A DNA stretch of 64,000 nt from Actinomycetes bacterium (GTDB taxonomy: Bacteria > Actinomycetota > Actinomycetes > Mycobacteriales > Mycobacteriaceae), in contig JAEYMI010000038.1 of NCBI GenBank assembly GCA_023461275.1, forward strand, positions 62,001-126,000, given 5' to 3'. Shown piece by piece: positions 1-7,670 of the stretch. Positions within the stretch are counted from its first letter, which is position 1. Every line of letters begins with the position of its first letter. The notes under the pieces are model-generated. The model did not search any database. It was given only the letters and a program-made list of their open reading frames with translations, and was not told the origin of the DNA. A program made the translations under genes and the position numbers.

Positions 1-1070
1 GCCACGGCCTGCAGCGCGGCGACATCGGCCACCTCGAACGGCAGTGACGGCACACCGACGATCGGTACCCGTGGGTGTGCGGCGGTGAACCGCTGCAGCA
101 GATGCAGTTCGCGTTTGCCCGTCGCCGCCCGCTCGGCATGGACCTCCAGCACCCCGCGCGTCAGCTCGTCGGTCACCGAATCGAGCGCCACCCGCGCGGC
201 CGGTTCCGCGATCGTCGTCAGATTCGGGTGCGTGCGATTGAGAATCAGCCCGGCCAGCGGCATGTTCTCCTCAGACAACCGGTCGACGAAGAACGCCGCC
301 TCCCGTAGCGCGTCGGGTTCGGCGGCAGCCACCACCGCGAACTGCGTGCCCGGCTGCTTGAGCAGCTGATAGGTCCTCGTCGCCCGGTCCTGGAAACCAC
401 CGAACATCGAATCCAGGGACTGTACGAAGGTCGCGACGTCGCGCAGCATCTCGCCGCCGATGATGGTCGACACCCCGCGCATCGCCAAGCTCATCGCGCC
501 GGTCAGCACCCGCCCGACGCCACGTCCGCCACCGACGAGCACCTTCATCAGACGCCCGGACAGAAACGAACCGAGACGCTGCGGCGCGTCGAGAAAGTCC
601 AGCGCATTCCGCGACGGCGGGGTGTCGACGATGATCAGGTCCCACCGGTTCTGGTCGAGGAGTTTGCCGAGCTTCTCCATCGCCATGTACTCCTGCGTCC
701 CGGAGAACGACGACGCCACCGTTTGATAGAACGAGTTCGCCATGATCGCCTCGGCGCGTTCGGGGGTGGAGTATTCGAGCACCATCTCGTCGAACGTGCG
801 ACGCATGTCGAGCATCATCGCGTCGAGCGTTCCGGCGCCGACGATGGGCACCGGCTGCGGGTCGTTCGTGAGCTCCGACATCCCGAGTGACTGCGCGAGC
901 CGTCGAGCCGGGTCGATGGTGAGCACCGCGACGGTACGGCCCTGTTCGGCGGCGTACATCGCCATCGCGGCGGCCGTGGTGGTCTTGCCGACACCGCCTG
1001 CGCCGCAACAGATCACGACTCGGGTGTCGGGGTCGGTGAGTACTGATCCCATCTTGAGGTCGAGCGGCAT
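1..1070 (-). CDS. ArsA/GET3-like anion-transporting ATPase, second subunit (Rv3680-like), partial
   Basis: A P-loop ATPase of the ArsA/GET3 family that runs off the left edge of the window, so the C-terminus is missing. About 356 codons are visible. The start is fixed by an ATGA overlap with the stop of the upstream ATPase. The N-terminus shows a deviant Walker A motif, GAGGVGKTTT, near residues 20-29, preceded by VVICC. Such paired ArsA-like ATPases lie side by side in mycobacteria (Rv3679/Rv3680), where they have been linked to handling of toxic metabolites. Arsenite transport is not implied, because no ArsB is nearby. The overlap with the upstream gene suggests translational coupling and a heteromeric complex. 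The call is secure at family level; the substrate is unknown. Confidence 0.9.
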   Translation of the reverse strand, partial: MPLDLKMGSVLTDPDTRVVICCGAGGVGKTTTAAAMAMYAAEQGRTVAVLTIDPARRLAQSLGMSELTNDPQPVPIVGAGTLDAMMLDMRRTFDEMVLEYSTPERAEAIMANSFYQTVASSFSGTQEYMAMEKLGKLLDQNRWDLIIVDTPPSRNALDFLDAPQRLGSFLSGRLMKVLVGGGRGVGRVLTGAMSLAMRGVSTIIGGEMLRDVATFVQSLDSMFGGFQDRATRTYQLLKQPGTQFAVVAAAEPDALREAAFFVDRLSEENMPLAGLILNRTHPNLTTIAEPAARVALDSVTDELTRGVLEVHAERAATGKRELHLLQRFTAAHPRVPIVGVPSLPFEVADVAALQAV

Positions 1071-2119
1071 CAGGCACCTGCCTTCTGGATGAGGTTGGCC
1101 AGCTCGTAGATGGAACCGAGATCGATGCCGTGGGTCAGGTCGGGCAGTTCGATGATCGGTACCTCGACGTTGTCGATCTGCGCCTTGGCCACCTGCTGGG
1201 CCTGGAGCCGGCGGGCGTGCTCGATGGTTTCGGTGAGCAGGCCGCCCAGGTCGGCGTCGGAGACGACGAGCCCGGCGGCGGCGAGGTTGTCGCGGATGCG
1301 GTCGGCGTCGATGACGCCCTCGGCGATCGCGTCGGTCTCCTCGGCCGGCAGCCGCGACGGCCGGACCCGGTTGAGCAGCAGCGTCGCGACGGTGAGGTTC
1401 TTGGCGCGAAGCTCGTCGACCGCCTCGATCGTTTCCTGGATCGGCATCGCCTCGAGCAGGGTCGTGAGGTGGATGACGGTGTCCGGCGAGTGCAGCAGCC
1501 GTGACACCCCCTCGCTCTGATTGCGGATGGGGCCGGTCTTGGCGAGGTCGGCCATCGCCTGGGTGACGTCGAGAAAGCTGCCGATCCGGCCGGTCGGCGG
1601 TGAATCGACGACGACGGCGTCGTAGACCCGGTTGCCCTGCTTGTCGGTGGCGATGATGCGTTCTTTGATCTTGCCGGTGATCAGCACGTCACGTAGACCC
1701 GGCGCGACGGTGGTGACGAAGTCGATGGCCCCGATCCGCTTCATCGCGCGGCCGGCGAAACCGAGGTTGTAGAACATCTCGAGGTACTCGAGCAGGGCGT
1801 GTTCGATGTCGATGGCCAGCGCCGACACCTCGCCGCCGCCCTCGGCGGTCGCGACCCGGGTGTCGGTGGCCGGCAGCGGCGGAATGTCGAAGAGCTGGGC
1901 GATGCCCTGACGGCCCTCGCATTCGACGAGCAGCACCTTCTTACCGTCGGCGGCCAGCGCGAGCGCGATCGCCGCGGCCACCGTCGTCTTCCCTGTTCCG
2001 CCCTTTCCCGATACGAAATGCAGTCGGGCTCGCTTGGCGGATTCCGGCCACACGTTGTCCGGTATCGCCGCGGAGTCGAGGCCACCATCGTCGGTGGGGA
2101 GATCATGATCGAACGCCAC
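1070..2119 (-). CDS. ArsA/GET3-like anion-transporting ATPase, first subunit (Rv3679-like)
   Basis: A 349-residue ArsA/GET3-family ATPase, first gene of a two-gene operon with the ATPase at 1-1070. Walker A is GKGGTGKTT at residues 38-46, and the Switch I-like region KVLLVECEGRQGIAQLF follows. The downstream segment YDAVVVDSPPTGRIGSFLDV is the Walker B/switch II region. Length and motif order match Rv3679 of M. tuberculosis (about 340 residues). The stretch IDIEHALLEYLEMFYNLGFAGRAM is typical of this actinobacterial subfamily. It is divergent from the DUF4177 gene at 2229, so the promoter lies in the roughly 110-bp gap. The physiological substrate cannot be read from sequence. Confidence 0.9.
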   Translation of the reverse strand: MAFDHDLPTDDGGLDSAAIPDNVWPESAKRARLHFVSGKGGTGKTTVAAAIALALAADGKKVLLVECEGRQGIAQLFDIPPLPATDTRVATAEGGGEVSALAIDIEHALLEYLEMFYNLGFAGRAMKRIGAIDFVTTVAPGLRDVLITGKIKERIIATDKQGNRVYDAVVVDSPPTGRIGSFLDVTQAMADLAKTGPIRNQSEGVSRLLHSPDTVIHLTTLLEAMPIQETIEAVDELRAKNLTVATLLLNRVRPSRLPAEETDAIAEGVIDADRIRDNLAAAGLVVSDADLGGLLTETIEHARRLQAQQVAKAQIDNVEVPIIELPDLTHGIDLGSIYELANLIQKAGA

Positions 2120-2228
2120 GGATTCACCATATCCGCAGAGGGCGGGTGTCGATGGCGAGGTCGTCTGTCAATGGGCGAGGTCACCGCGTCGGGGTCACTG
2201 CGTTCACCGTCCCCGTTAGGCTGTCCCC

Positions 2229-2393
2229 ATGAGCGAACTGACTACGTGGGAGTACGCCACGGTGCCATTGCTGACCCACGCCACCAAGCAGATTCTGGAC
2301 CAGTGGGGTGCCGACGGCTGGGAGCTGGTCACCGTGCTGCCCGGCCCGACCGGTGAGCAGCACGTGGCCTACCTGAAGCGTCCGAAGGGCTGA
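2229..2393 (+). CDS. DUF4177 small protein
   Basis: A 54-residue protein starting MSELTTWEYATVPLLTH with the pattern ...WEYATVPL...W-GADGWELVTVL..., typical of DUF4177. It lies five bases upstream of the RidA-like gene and is almost certainly cotranscribed with it. A small protein of this kind sits at the same place in mycobacteria, between Rv3679 and Rv3678c. Its function is unknown. Confidence 0.8.
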   Translation: MSELTTWEYATVPLLTHATKQILDQWGADGWELVTVLPGPTGEQHVAYLKRPKG

Positions 2394-2398
2394 GGACG

Positions 2399-2887
2399 GT
2401 GTCGGAGAGTTCGACGGCCCAGACGTGGAGTGCGCGGCTCGCCGAGCTGGGCATCACCTTGCCCCCGGTGGTCGCACCGCTGGCCAGCTACGTTCCCGCG
2501 GTGCTGACCGGTGACCTGGTGTACACCGCGGGACAGTTGCCGCTTGTCGACGGTCAGCTCACCGCGCGCGGGCACGTGTCCGACGGCGCGGAGGGTCGGG
2601 TCAGCACCGACGAGGCCTATGCGGCGGCTCGACAATGCGCGCTCAACGCGTTGGCGGCAATCGACTCGGTGGTCGGCATCGACTCGATCGTGCGCATCGT
2701 GAAGGTCGTCGGCTTCGTCGCGTCGGCCGCGGGTTACTCGGCGCAGCCCAAGGTGATCAACGGAGCGTCGGATGTTCTCGGTGAAATCTTCGGTGACGCA
2801 GGCAAACACGCCCGTTCGGCGGTCGGTGTCGCCGAGCTCCCGTTGGGTGCGCCGGTCGAGGTGGAGCTGATCGTCGAGGTCGCGTAG
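2399..2887 (+). CDS. RidA/YjgF/Rv3678c-like family protein
   Basis: A 162-residue RidA-superfamily protein. It starts with GTG immediately after the DUF4177 stop. Visible family features are GDLVYTAGQLPLVDGQL near the N-terminal third, the AAIDSVVGIDSIVRIVKVVGFVAS strand-helix segment, and the C-terminal RSAVGVAELPLGAPVEVELIVEVA, which carries the Arg and terminal Glu of the usual RidA pocket. Classical RidA proteins hydrolyse reactive enamines and imines made by PLP enzymes. This branch is longer than the typical 130 residues and its activity is not established. The syntenic mycobacterial gene is Rv3678c. Confidence 0.85.
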   Translation: MSESSTAQTWSARLAELGITLPPVVAPLASYVPAVLTGDLVYTAGQLPLVDGQLTARGHVSDGAEGRVSTDEAYAAARQCALNALAAIDSVVGIDSIVRIVKVVGFVASAAGYSAQPKVINGASDVLGEIFGDAGKHARSAVGVAELPLGAPVEVELIVEVA

Positions 2888-2914
2888 CGGCGCTGTTCTC
2901 GACGAGCTTTTCCG

Positions 2915-3673
2915 GTGGACATTGCGCTCTTGGTGCTCGCCGCGGCGGCGGCCGGCTGGGTCGACGCGGTGGTGGGCGGCGGCGGTCTGGTGATGATTCC
3001 GGCGCTGCTCATCGGGTTCCCCAATCTCGCTCCGGCAACGGCGCTGGGCACCAATAAGCTTGCCGCCGTTGTGGGTACGGCGTCGGCGGCGGTCGCCTAT
3101 TCACGTCGGGTCTCGCTGGATTTTCGACGCCTGGCTCCGGTGTTCTGCTCGGCGGTGGTCTTCGCCGGGCTCGGTGCGTACGTGGCGGGCCGGTTGCCGA
3201 CTCAGGTGTTCACGCCGATCGTGTTGTGCCTGTTGGTCGCGGTCGGTCTGTTCGTGGCCCTCAACCCCGGATTCGGTTCTGCCACGGTCACTTCGGTGTC
3301 GCGGACCTCGGTGATCGCCGGATTGGTATTGGCCGGAGTGGTGATCGCCTTCTACGACGGTGTGATGGGTCCCGGTACCGGCACGTTCCTGATCATCGTG
3401 CTGACGGCGTTCGTCGGGACCGGATTCCTGGAGAGTTCCGCGCAGGCCAAGGTGATCAACTGTGGCACCAATCTCGGGGCGCTGGCCGTCTTTGCCACCC
3501 AGGGACATGTGCTGTGGCTGTTGGGTCTCGGGTTGGCGGTCGCCAATGTGATTGGCGCGCAGCTGGGTACCCGGATGGCGTTGGGGCGCGGCAGCGCTTT
3601 CGTGCGGTGGGTGCTGCTCGGCGTCGTGGTGGTGATGGTCGCCAAGCTCGGCTACGACGTGGTGTCGGGCTGA
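2915..3673 (+). CDS. TSUP family (TauE/SafE) membrane transporter
   Basis: A 252-residue polytopic membrane protein of the TauE/SafE (TSUP) family, which contains exporters of sulfite, sulfoacetate and other small organosulfur anions. The N-terminal signature WVDAVVGGGGLVMIPALLIGFPN and the repeated motif GVMGPGTGTFLIIVLTAFVGTGFLESSAQAKVIN mark the two internal repeats. About eight hydrophobic segments are present. It starts with GTG 27 bases after the RidA-like gene and could be in the same transcript. Substrate specificity cannot be assigned. Confidence 0.88.
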   Translation: MDIALLVLAAAAAGWVDAVVGGGGLVMIPALLIGFPNLAPATALGTNKLAAVVGTASAAVAYSRRVSLDFRRLAPVFCSAVVFAGLGAYVAGRLPTQVFTPIVLCLLVAVGLFVALNPGFGSATVTSVSRTSVIAGLVLAGVVIAFYDGVMGPGTGTFLIIVLTAFVGTGFLESSAQAKVINCGTNLGALAVFATQGHVLWLLGLGLAVANVIGAQLGTRMALGRGSAFVRWVLLGVVVVMVAKLGYDVVSG

Positions 3674-3690
3674 CCCTGCCGGAATCGCCC

Positions 3691-3707
3691 GAATATAGTC
3701 TATATTC
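3691..3707. promoter_or_regulatory. Palindromic operator upstream of the GntR gene
   Basis: The 17-base sequence GAATATAGTCTATATTC is a perfect palindrome around a central base. It ends five bases before the ATG of the GntR regulator, so it is a likely autoregulatory operator. The form GAATAT-N2-TCTATA recurs in front of the CoA-transferase gene at 8885-8898. Confidence 0.6.
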
Positions 3708-3712
3708 GCGTT

Positions 3713-4378
3713 ATGGCCACGAACCGCAACGGCACCCGTCGTCGACCCCGGCTGTCTGACGAGGCGGCCGATCACGTGCGCGAGCTGATTGTCTCGGGCC
3801 AGCTGCAGGCCGGCGAGTTCATCCGTCCGGAAGCGGTGGCCGAGGATCTAGAGATCTCTGCAACCCCAGCCCGGGAAGGCCTGCTCACCTTGCTCAGCGA
3901 GGGGTTCTTGCGCACCGAGCCGCGCCGCGGTTTCGTCGTCTCCGCGTTGAGTAGTGAAGACATTCGCGACGTGTTCATCGCCCAGTCACTGCTCGGCGGC
4001 GAACTCGCCTCGCGTGCGGCTACCCGGATGACGGCCGAGCAGGTGGCCGAGCTCGAAGCGCTGCAGGACGAGCTCGAAAAGTTCGCTGCAGCAGGCGATT
4101 TCGATACCGAGGAGCAACTCAATCACGAGTTCCATCGTCGGATCTATCGGGCCGCCGACGCCCCGAAGCTCACCTGGATGATCAAGGGGTCGCTCGGTTA
4201 TGCCCCACGAAAGTTCTTCTCATCGGTCGAGGGCTGGCCGGATGCCTCCGCGCAGGATCACCGCGCCATCCTGGACAGTCTGCGGCACCGCGACGCCGAC
4301 GCCGCCCGCGAGGCGATGGCACGGCACATCCGCAACGCCGGCGACCTGCTCGCCGACCATCGGGTGTCAGCCGTCTGA
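3713..4378 (+). CDS. GntR family (FCD-type) transcriptional regulator
   Basis: A 221-residue regulator. Residues about 15-80 form a winged helix-turn-helix (RELIVSGQLQAGEFIRPEAVAEDLEISATPAREGLLTLLSEGFLRTEPRRGFVVSAL with wing). The C-terminal half is an all-helical FCD ligand-binding domain with the metal-binding style residues NHEFHRRIYRAAD and DHRAILDSLRHRD. FCD regulators often respond to organic acids. A perfect palindrome abuts the start codon, and a related box occurs in front of the CoA-transferase operon, so control of that operon is a reasonable inference. It converges with the Clp-N gene and overlaps it by 12 bases. Confidence 0.88.
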   Translation: MATNRNGTRRRPRLSDEAADHVRELIVSGQLQAGEFIRPEAVAEDLEISATPAREGLLTLLSEGFLRTEPRRGFVVSALSSEDIRDVFIAQSLLGGELASRAATRMTAEQVAELEALQDELEKFAAAGDFDTEEQLNHEFHRRIYRAADAPKLTWMIKGSLGYAPRKFFSSVEGWPDASAQDHRAILDSLRHRDADAAREAMARHIRNAGDLLADHRVSAV

Positions 4379-5098
4379 ACCCTCGGCCAACTCGGCGAGT
4401 TGATCGAGCACAGACTTCTCGAATGCATCGGCGTGCACGCCGGCCGCGGTGAGAACGGGTCCGACAGTCGGATCGGCGAACAATGCCATCAGGAGATGCT
4501 CGGTTCCAACGTAGTTGTGGCCGTGGCGCAATGCGATCTGCACGGTCTCCTCGAGCACGGTCTTGGCCGCGTCATCGTAGGGGATCATTGCTCGCGACTC
4601 GACGTCCGCTTTGGCGTCCTGTACTGCGGAAAGTCGTTGTGCCACTTCGTCGATGTCGGCACCGAAGGACTTCAGGGCGAGGGCCCCGAGGGAGGCGTCT
4701 TCGGCCAGTACGCCGCGTGCCAACAGAACCGGAGTCACGTACTCGACGTTCTCGGCGACGGCGAGATTGTGTGCGGTCACCACCGCATTGCGTGCGCGAG
4801 GTGTGAAGCGGGCGAACGGATTCGACGATTCGTCGGGATCGGCGGGTGTCTTTGCGACGAACCGCTTCTGGGCGGCCTGCTTGCTCACCCCCATGCTGCC
4901 ACCGATGGCCGTCCACGAGGCTCCGGCGCGTCGTGCTTGGTCGACGAAATGGCCGATCAGTGCATCGGCAACCTCCCCCAGATGCTGCCCTGCGACGACG
5001 GCGTCCGACAGTTGCTCAAGCGGATCGGTGTGGGTCTTTCGGATGGCGTCGATCAGGTCGTCGAGCCGGACGTTGGCAAGGAACTTCGGATCACTCAT
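4367..5098 (-). CDS. Clp N-terminal domain protein with helix-turn-helix
   Basis: A 243-residue protein with an N-terminal helix-turn-helix region (about residues 55-80, QARRAGASWTAIGGSMGVSKQAAQKRF). It is followed by two Clp N-domain repeats: FARFTPRARNAVVTAHNLAVAENVEYVTPVLLARGVL, and then ETVQIALRHGHNYVGTEHLLMALF. There is no AAA+ domain, so it is not a Clp unfoldase; the fold suggests an adaptor or a regulator that senses protein substrates. Two perfect palindromes, GTCAACC-N3-GGTTGAC, sit at 5101-5117 and 5129-5145 directly upstream of its ATG, which suggests autoregulation. Proteins of this architecture occur widely in actinobacteria but are poorly characterised. Confidence 0.8.
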   Translation of the reverse strand: MSDPKFLANVRLDDLIDAIRKTHTDPLEQLSDAVVAGQHLGEVADALIGHFVDQARRAGASWTAIGGSMGVSKQAAQKRFVAKTPADPDESSNPFARFTPRARNAVVTAHNLAVAENVEYVTPVLLARGVLAEDASLGALALKSFGADIDEVAQRLSAVQDAKADVESRAMIPYDDAAKTVLEETVQIALRHGHNYVGTEHLLMALFADPTVGPVLTAAGVHADAFEKSVLDQLAELAEGSDG

Positions 5099-5100
5099 GC

Positions 5101-5145
5101 GTCAACCATAGGTTGACGATGCTGGAGCGTCAACCCGAGGTTGAC
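5101..5145. promoter_or_regulatory. Twin palindromic operators GTCAACC-N3-GGTTGAC
   Basis: Two perfect 17-base inverted repeats, at 5101-5117 (spacer ATA) and 5129-5145 (spacer CGA), have starts 28 bases apart. The first begins three bases from the start codon of the Clp-N/HTH gene. The half-site is identical in all four copies. The position implies repression, most simply by the HTH protein itself. Confidence 0.75.
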
Positions 5146-5158
5146 GGGGGTGGTGGGC

Positions 5159-5959
5159 TTAGCGCAGGAACTTCTCGACGATCTCGCTCGCCTCGGGGCG
5201 GCACTCGTCGAAGTAGCCGTGGCGTGCGCCCTCGAAGATGTGGACGGTCGAGCCGGGGATGCGGTCGGCGAGTAGTTGGGCGTTGACCACCGGCGCGAAC
5301 TCGTCGTCGGAGCCGTGCAGGATCAGCGTCGGTGCGGTGATGTCGGGGAGGGCATCCCAGGCGTCGTGGGTGTTCGACGCCTTCAGGTGCTGCTGTCGAG
5401 CCCAGCGACTGATCGTCGGATCACCCAGTGTCGCATAGGGTCCCGGGTTCGCTCGACGCCACTGTGGCGTGTAGAAGAGGTTGAGCAGAACTATCCCTGC
5501 CTCCGGTCCGGCAAGGCGTCGGCGCAGGTCTGCGCTGCGTTCGACGGCATGAGTCCCGCCCGGCGTGGTGCATCCGAGGACCAGGTGCCGCACCCGCTTC
5601 GGGGCGCGCGTGGCGACCCACTGGGCGGTGCGTCCACCCATCGATGTGCCGTAGACGTCGAATCTCTCGATGGCGAGCGAATCCATCACGCTGAGCGCAT
5701 CGTCGGCGAAAAGCGATGTGCTGTAGTCGGTGTGGCCGTCCTGGCTGTCGCCGACGCCGCGATAGTCGAAGGTGACCGTGGTGTGGGTGTCGGTGAAGTC
5801 GCCTCGCGCGCGATCCCACCAGTGGTGTGAGTTGGCTTGCCCCGCAAGCAGTAACAATGCCGGACCGTTGCCGCGGACCTGCACCGCGAGACGAGTGTTG
5901 TCCCGGGTGCGGGTGATCTGGTGGTATTCGGTCGGTTTCATCATCTCGAGCAGGCTCAT
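5159..5959 (-). CDS. Alpha/beta hydrolase
   Basis: A 266-residue alpha/beta hydrolase fold enzyme. The nucleophile elbow is GTSMGG (around residues 104-109), the oxyanion region follows LLLLAGQANSHHWW, the acid is in LILHGSDDEFAPV and the catalytic His is in FEGARHGYFDECRPEASEIVEKFL. It is the last gene of a four-gene operon (CoA-transferase, hydratase, lyase, hydrolase) and overlaps the lyase by four bases. In that setting it may act as a thioesterase or as an ester or lactone hydrolase. Specificity is unproven. Confidence 0.88.
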   Translation of the reverse strand: MSLLEMMKPTEYHQITRTRDNTRLAVQVRGNGPALLLLAGQANSHHWWDRARGDFTDTHTTVTFDYRGVGDSQDGHTDYSTSLFADDALSVMDSLAIERFDVYGTSMGGRTAQWVATRAPKRVRHLVLGCTTPGGTHAVERSADLRRRLAGPEAGIVLLNLFYTPQWRRANPGPYATLGDPTISRWARQQHLKASNTHDAWDALPDITAPTLILHGSDDEFAPVVNAQLLADRIPGSTVHIFEGARHGYFDECRPEASEIVEKFLR

Positions 5960-6789
5960 GGCGCTGCGCTCCGCGCGGCCGTGGCGAGGATGCGCCGGGC
6001 CCGGATCAGCACCGGTGCGTCGATCATATGTCCATCGACGGCGATCGCGTTGCCGGAACCGTCATCGGCGGCCAGTACCCTCTGTGCCCACTCGACGTCC
6101 TCGGCCGATGGTGCGAGGCAGTCGTGCACGCCTGTCACCTGCGCGGGGTGGATGCAGAGTTTCCCGGTCATGCCGATCCGCACGGCATACCGTACGTCGT
6201 CGGCGAGCACATCCGGTTCGCGCAGCGCCGTGGTCACCCCGTCGATGGGTGCGGCGATGCCCGCAGCTGCGGCGGCCAGCACCAGCGTCGACCGCGCGAG
6301 GAGCAGTGCCTCCCGATCGTTCGGGTCGATACCGAGTTCGGCGGCGAAGTCGATGGCGCCGAACGCAACCCGCACGGCGCCGGGGATGTCGCTGATCTCA
6401 TACGCGGCACGGATGCCGCGTGCGGTCTCGATCAACGGGATCACCGGTGCGCCGGTCGTGTCCGCGAGGGCGGCCACCGAGTCGGCGTCGGCGGACTTCG
6501 CCGGCATGGCTGCGGCGTGATACTGCCGCAGCATCGCCACATCGTCTGTGTGCCAGGGGGTGTCGTCGGCATTGACCCGCACGACGGCGGTGTTCCCGTC
6601 GGCCAGCCAGGTCGCGACGTTGTCTCGTGCGGAGTCCTTATCGGCCGGTGACACCGCATCTTCGAGATCAATGACTATGACGTCTGCGCCGGCCGCCGCT
6701 GCCTTCTCGAACCTCTCGGGACGGCTACCCGGCACGAACAAGAAGGTCCGGGCAACCGCCAGTGTGGAAGCGGGCAACGTATCGGTCAT
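5956..6789 (-). CDS. CitE/HpcH-family CoA ester lyase
   Basis: A 277-residue HpcH/HpaI aldolase/citrate lyase beta-chain family enzyme. Characteristic segments are RTFLFVPGSRPERFEKAAAAGADVIVIDLEDAV, VRVNADDTPW, PLIETARGIRAAYEIS, VRVAFGAIDFAAELGID and the C-terminal GMTGKLCIHPAQV. The Glu and Asp of IET and GAIDFA are the usual Mg2+ ligands. Such enzymes cleave malyl-, citramalyl- or related 3-hydroxyacyl-CoA esters to acetyl- or propionyl-CoA plus a 2-oxoacid. The start was taken at MTDTLPAS, which gives an ATGA overlap with the hydratase; the longer upstream frame has non-coding character. Together with the neighbouring hydratase and CoA-transferase it forms an itaconate/mesaconate-like pathway. 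Confidence 0.88.
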   Translation of the reverse strand: MTDTLPASTLAVARTFLFVPGSRPERFEKAAAAGADVIVIDLEDAVSPADKDSARDNVATWLADGNTAVVRVNADDTPWHTDDVAMLRQYHAAAMPAKSADADSVAALADTTGAPVIPLIETARGIRAAYEISDIPGAVRVAFGAIDFAAELGIDPNDREALLLARSTLVLAAAAAGIAAPIDGVTTALREPDVLADDVRYAVRIGMTGKLCIHPAQVTGVHDCLAPSAEDVEWAQRVLAADDGSGNAIAVDGHMIDAPVLIRARRILATAARSAAP

Positions 6790-7670
6790 GCGAGGGTCGC
6801 CGTGCCGCTTGCGTGCACCGTGTCGACACCCGAAACCACCTGCAGTGCAACGGTTCCGTCGTCCGACGGTGTTCCCTCCACACGGAACGCGTCGCCGAGG
6901 AACAATGGACGCTGCAGCCGGAACTGCAACGACGTCAACGATTCTCCCGACCGTGTACGTGCCAGATCGGCCATATAGGTGGCCAGCAACGGACCATGAA
7001 CCACCAGGCCGGGATAGCCTTCGATGCCGGTCACGTACGGCTCGTCGTAGTGGATGCGATGGGCATTGGAGGTCAGTGCCGAGTATCGAAACAGCAGCGG
7101 CGCAGTCGGTGTGGGCGTCATCGACCACGGTGCCGAACTCGGCGCGAGGTCTTCGGCGGTGTGCTCGAACGGCCGGGATGCGCCGGAGTCGCTGCGGTAC
7201 ACCAGGTTCTGATCTTCGACGACGGTCAGTGCGTCGTCCTGCAGGTACTCGCTGCGCACGGTCACGAAGAGCATGTCGCCGGTCCGGCCCTGCTTCTCGA
7301 CAACCCCGGCCAGGCTTTGCTTCTTCTGCGTCGGCACGCCGAGCCGTAGCGGTGCGTGCACTGTCATCGTCGCCCCGGCGAACATCCGCCGGCGGTCGGG
7401 GATGGGTGGCAGGAAGTGGCCGTCGGCCGGATGCCCGTCGGCGCCGAGTTCGGCGGTGGCCGGCCACTCGGAGAAGTAGATCCAATGCCACGGAACCGGT
7501 AGTTCGGTTCCGGTGGAATAGGTTTCGTCGAGATCGAGGGTGGCTGCGAGACGGTTGGCCTGCGCCGGCGACATCGCGTCGGACTCGACGATCGGTCCCG
7601 GCGCCCAGTTCTCGACGTGGCGGCTCAGCGTTGTTGCCGGTGCTGTTGTTGCGGTCTTGACGTCGCTCAT
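6786..7670 (-). CDS. MaoC/FAS1-like dehydratase (mesaconyl- or itaconyl-CoA hydratase type)
   Basis: A 294-residue protein with an N-terminal FAS1-like dehydratase half and a C-terminal hotdog MaoC-like half. The N-terminal region contains WHWIYFSEWPATAELGADGHPADGHFLPPIPDRRRMFAG. The C-terminal region contains TSNAHRIHYDEPYVTGIEGYPGLVVHGPLLATYM, whose His/Asp residues match the hydratase-2 motif. This architecture is found in mesaconyl-C4-CoA and itaconyl-CoA hydratases. It overlaps the CoA-transferase by four bases and the lyase by four bases, so the three proteins are coupled in synthesis. The predicted role is hydration of an unsaturated dicarboxyl-CoA; the exact substrate is inferred from neighbours. 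Confidence 0.85.
   Translation of the reverse strand: MSDVKTATTAPATTLSRHVENWAPGPIVESDAMSPAQANRLAATLDLDETYSTGTELPVPWHWIYFSEWPATAELGADGHPADGHFLPPIPDRRRMFAGATMTVHAPLRLGVPTQKKQSLAGVVEKQGRTGDMLFVTVRSEYLQDDALTVVEDQNLVYRSDSGASRPFEHTAEDLAPSSAPWSMTPTPTAPLLFRYSALTSNAHRIHYDEPYVTGIEGYPGLVVHGPLLATYMADLARTRSGESLTSLQFRLQRPLFLGDAFRVEGTPSDDGTVALQVVSGVDTVHASGTATLA

Noticed and set aside
271..1077. A 268-codon minus-strand reading frame
   Set aside because: It is a shadow of the ArsA-like ATPase, which uses a different frame with a clear P-loop and runs off the window edge.
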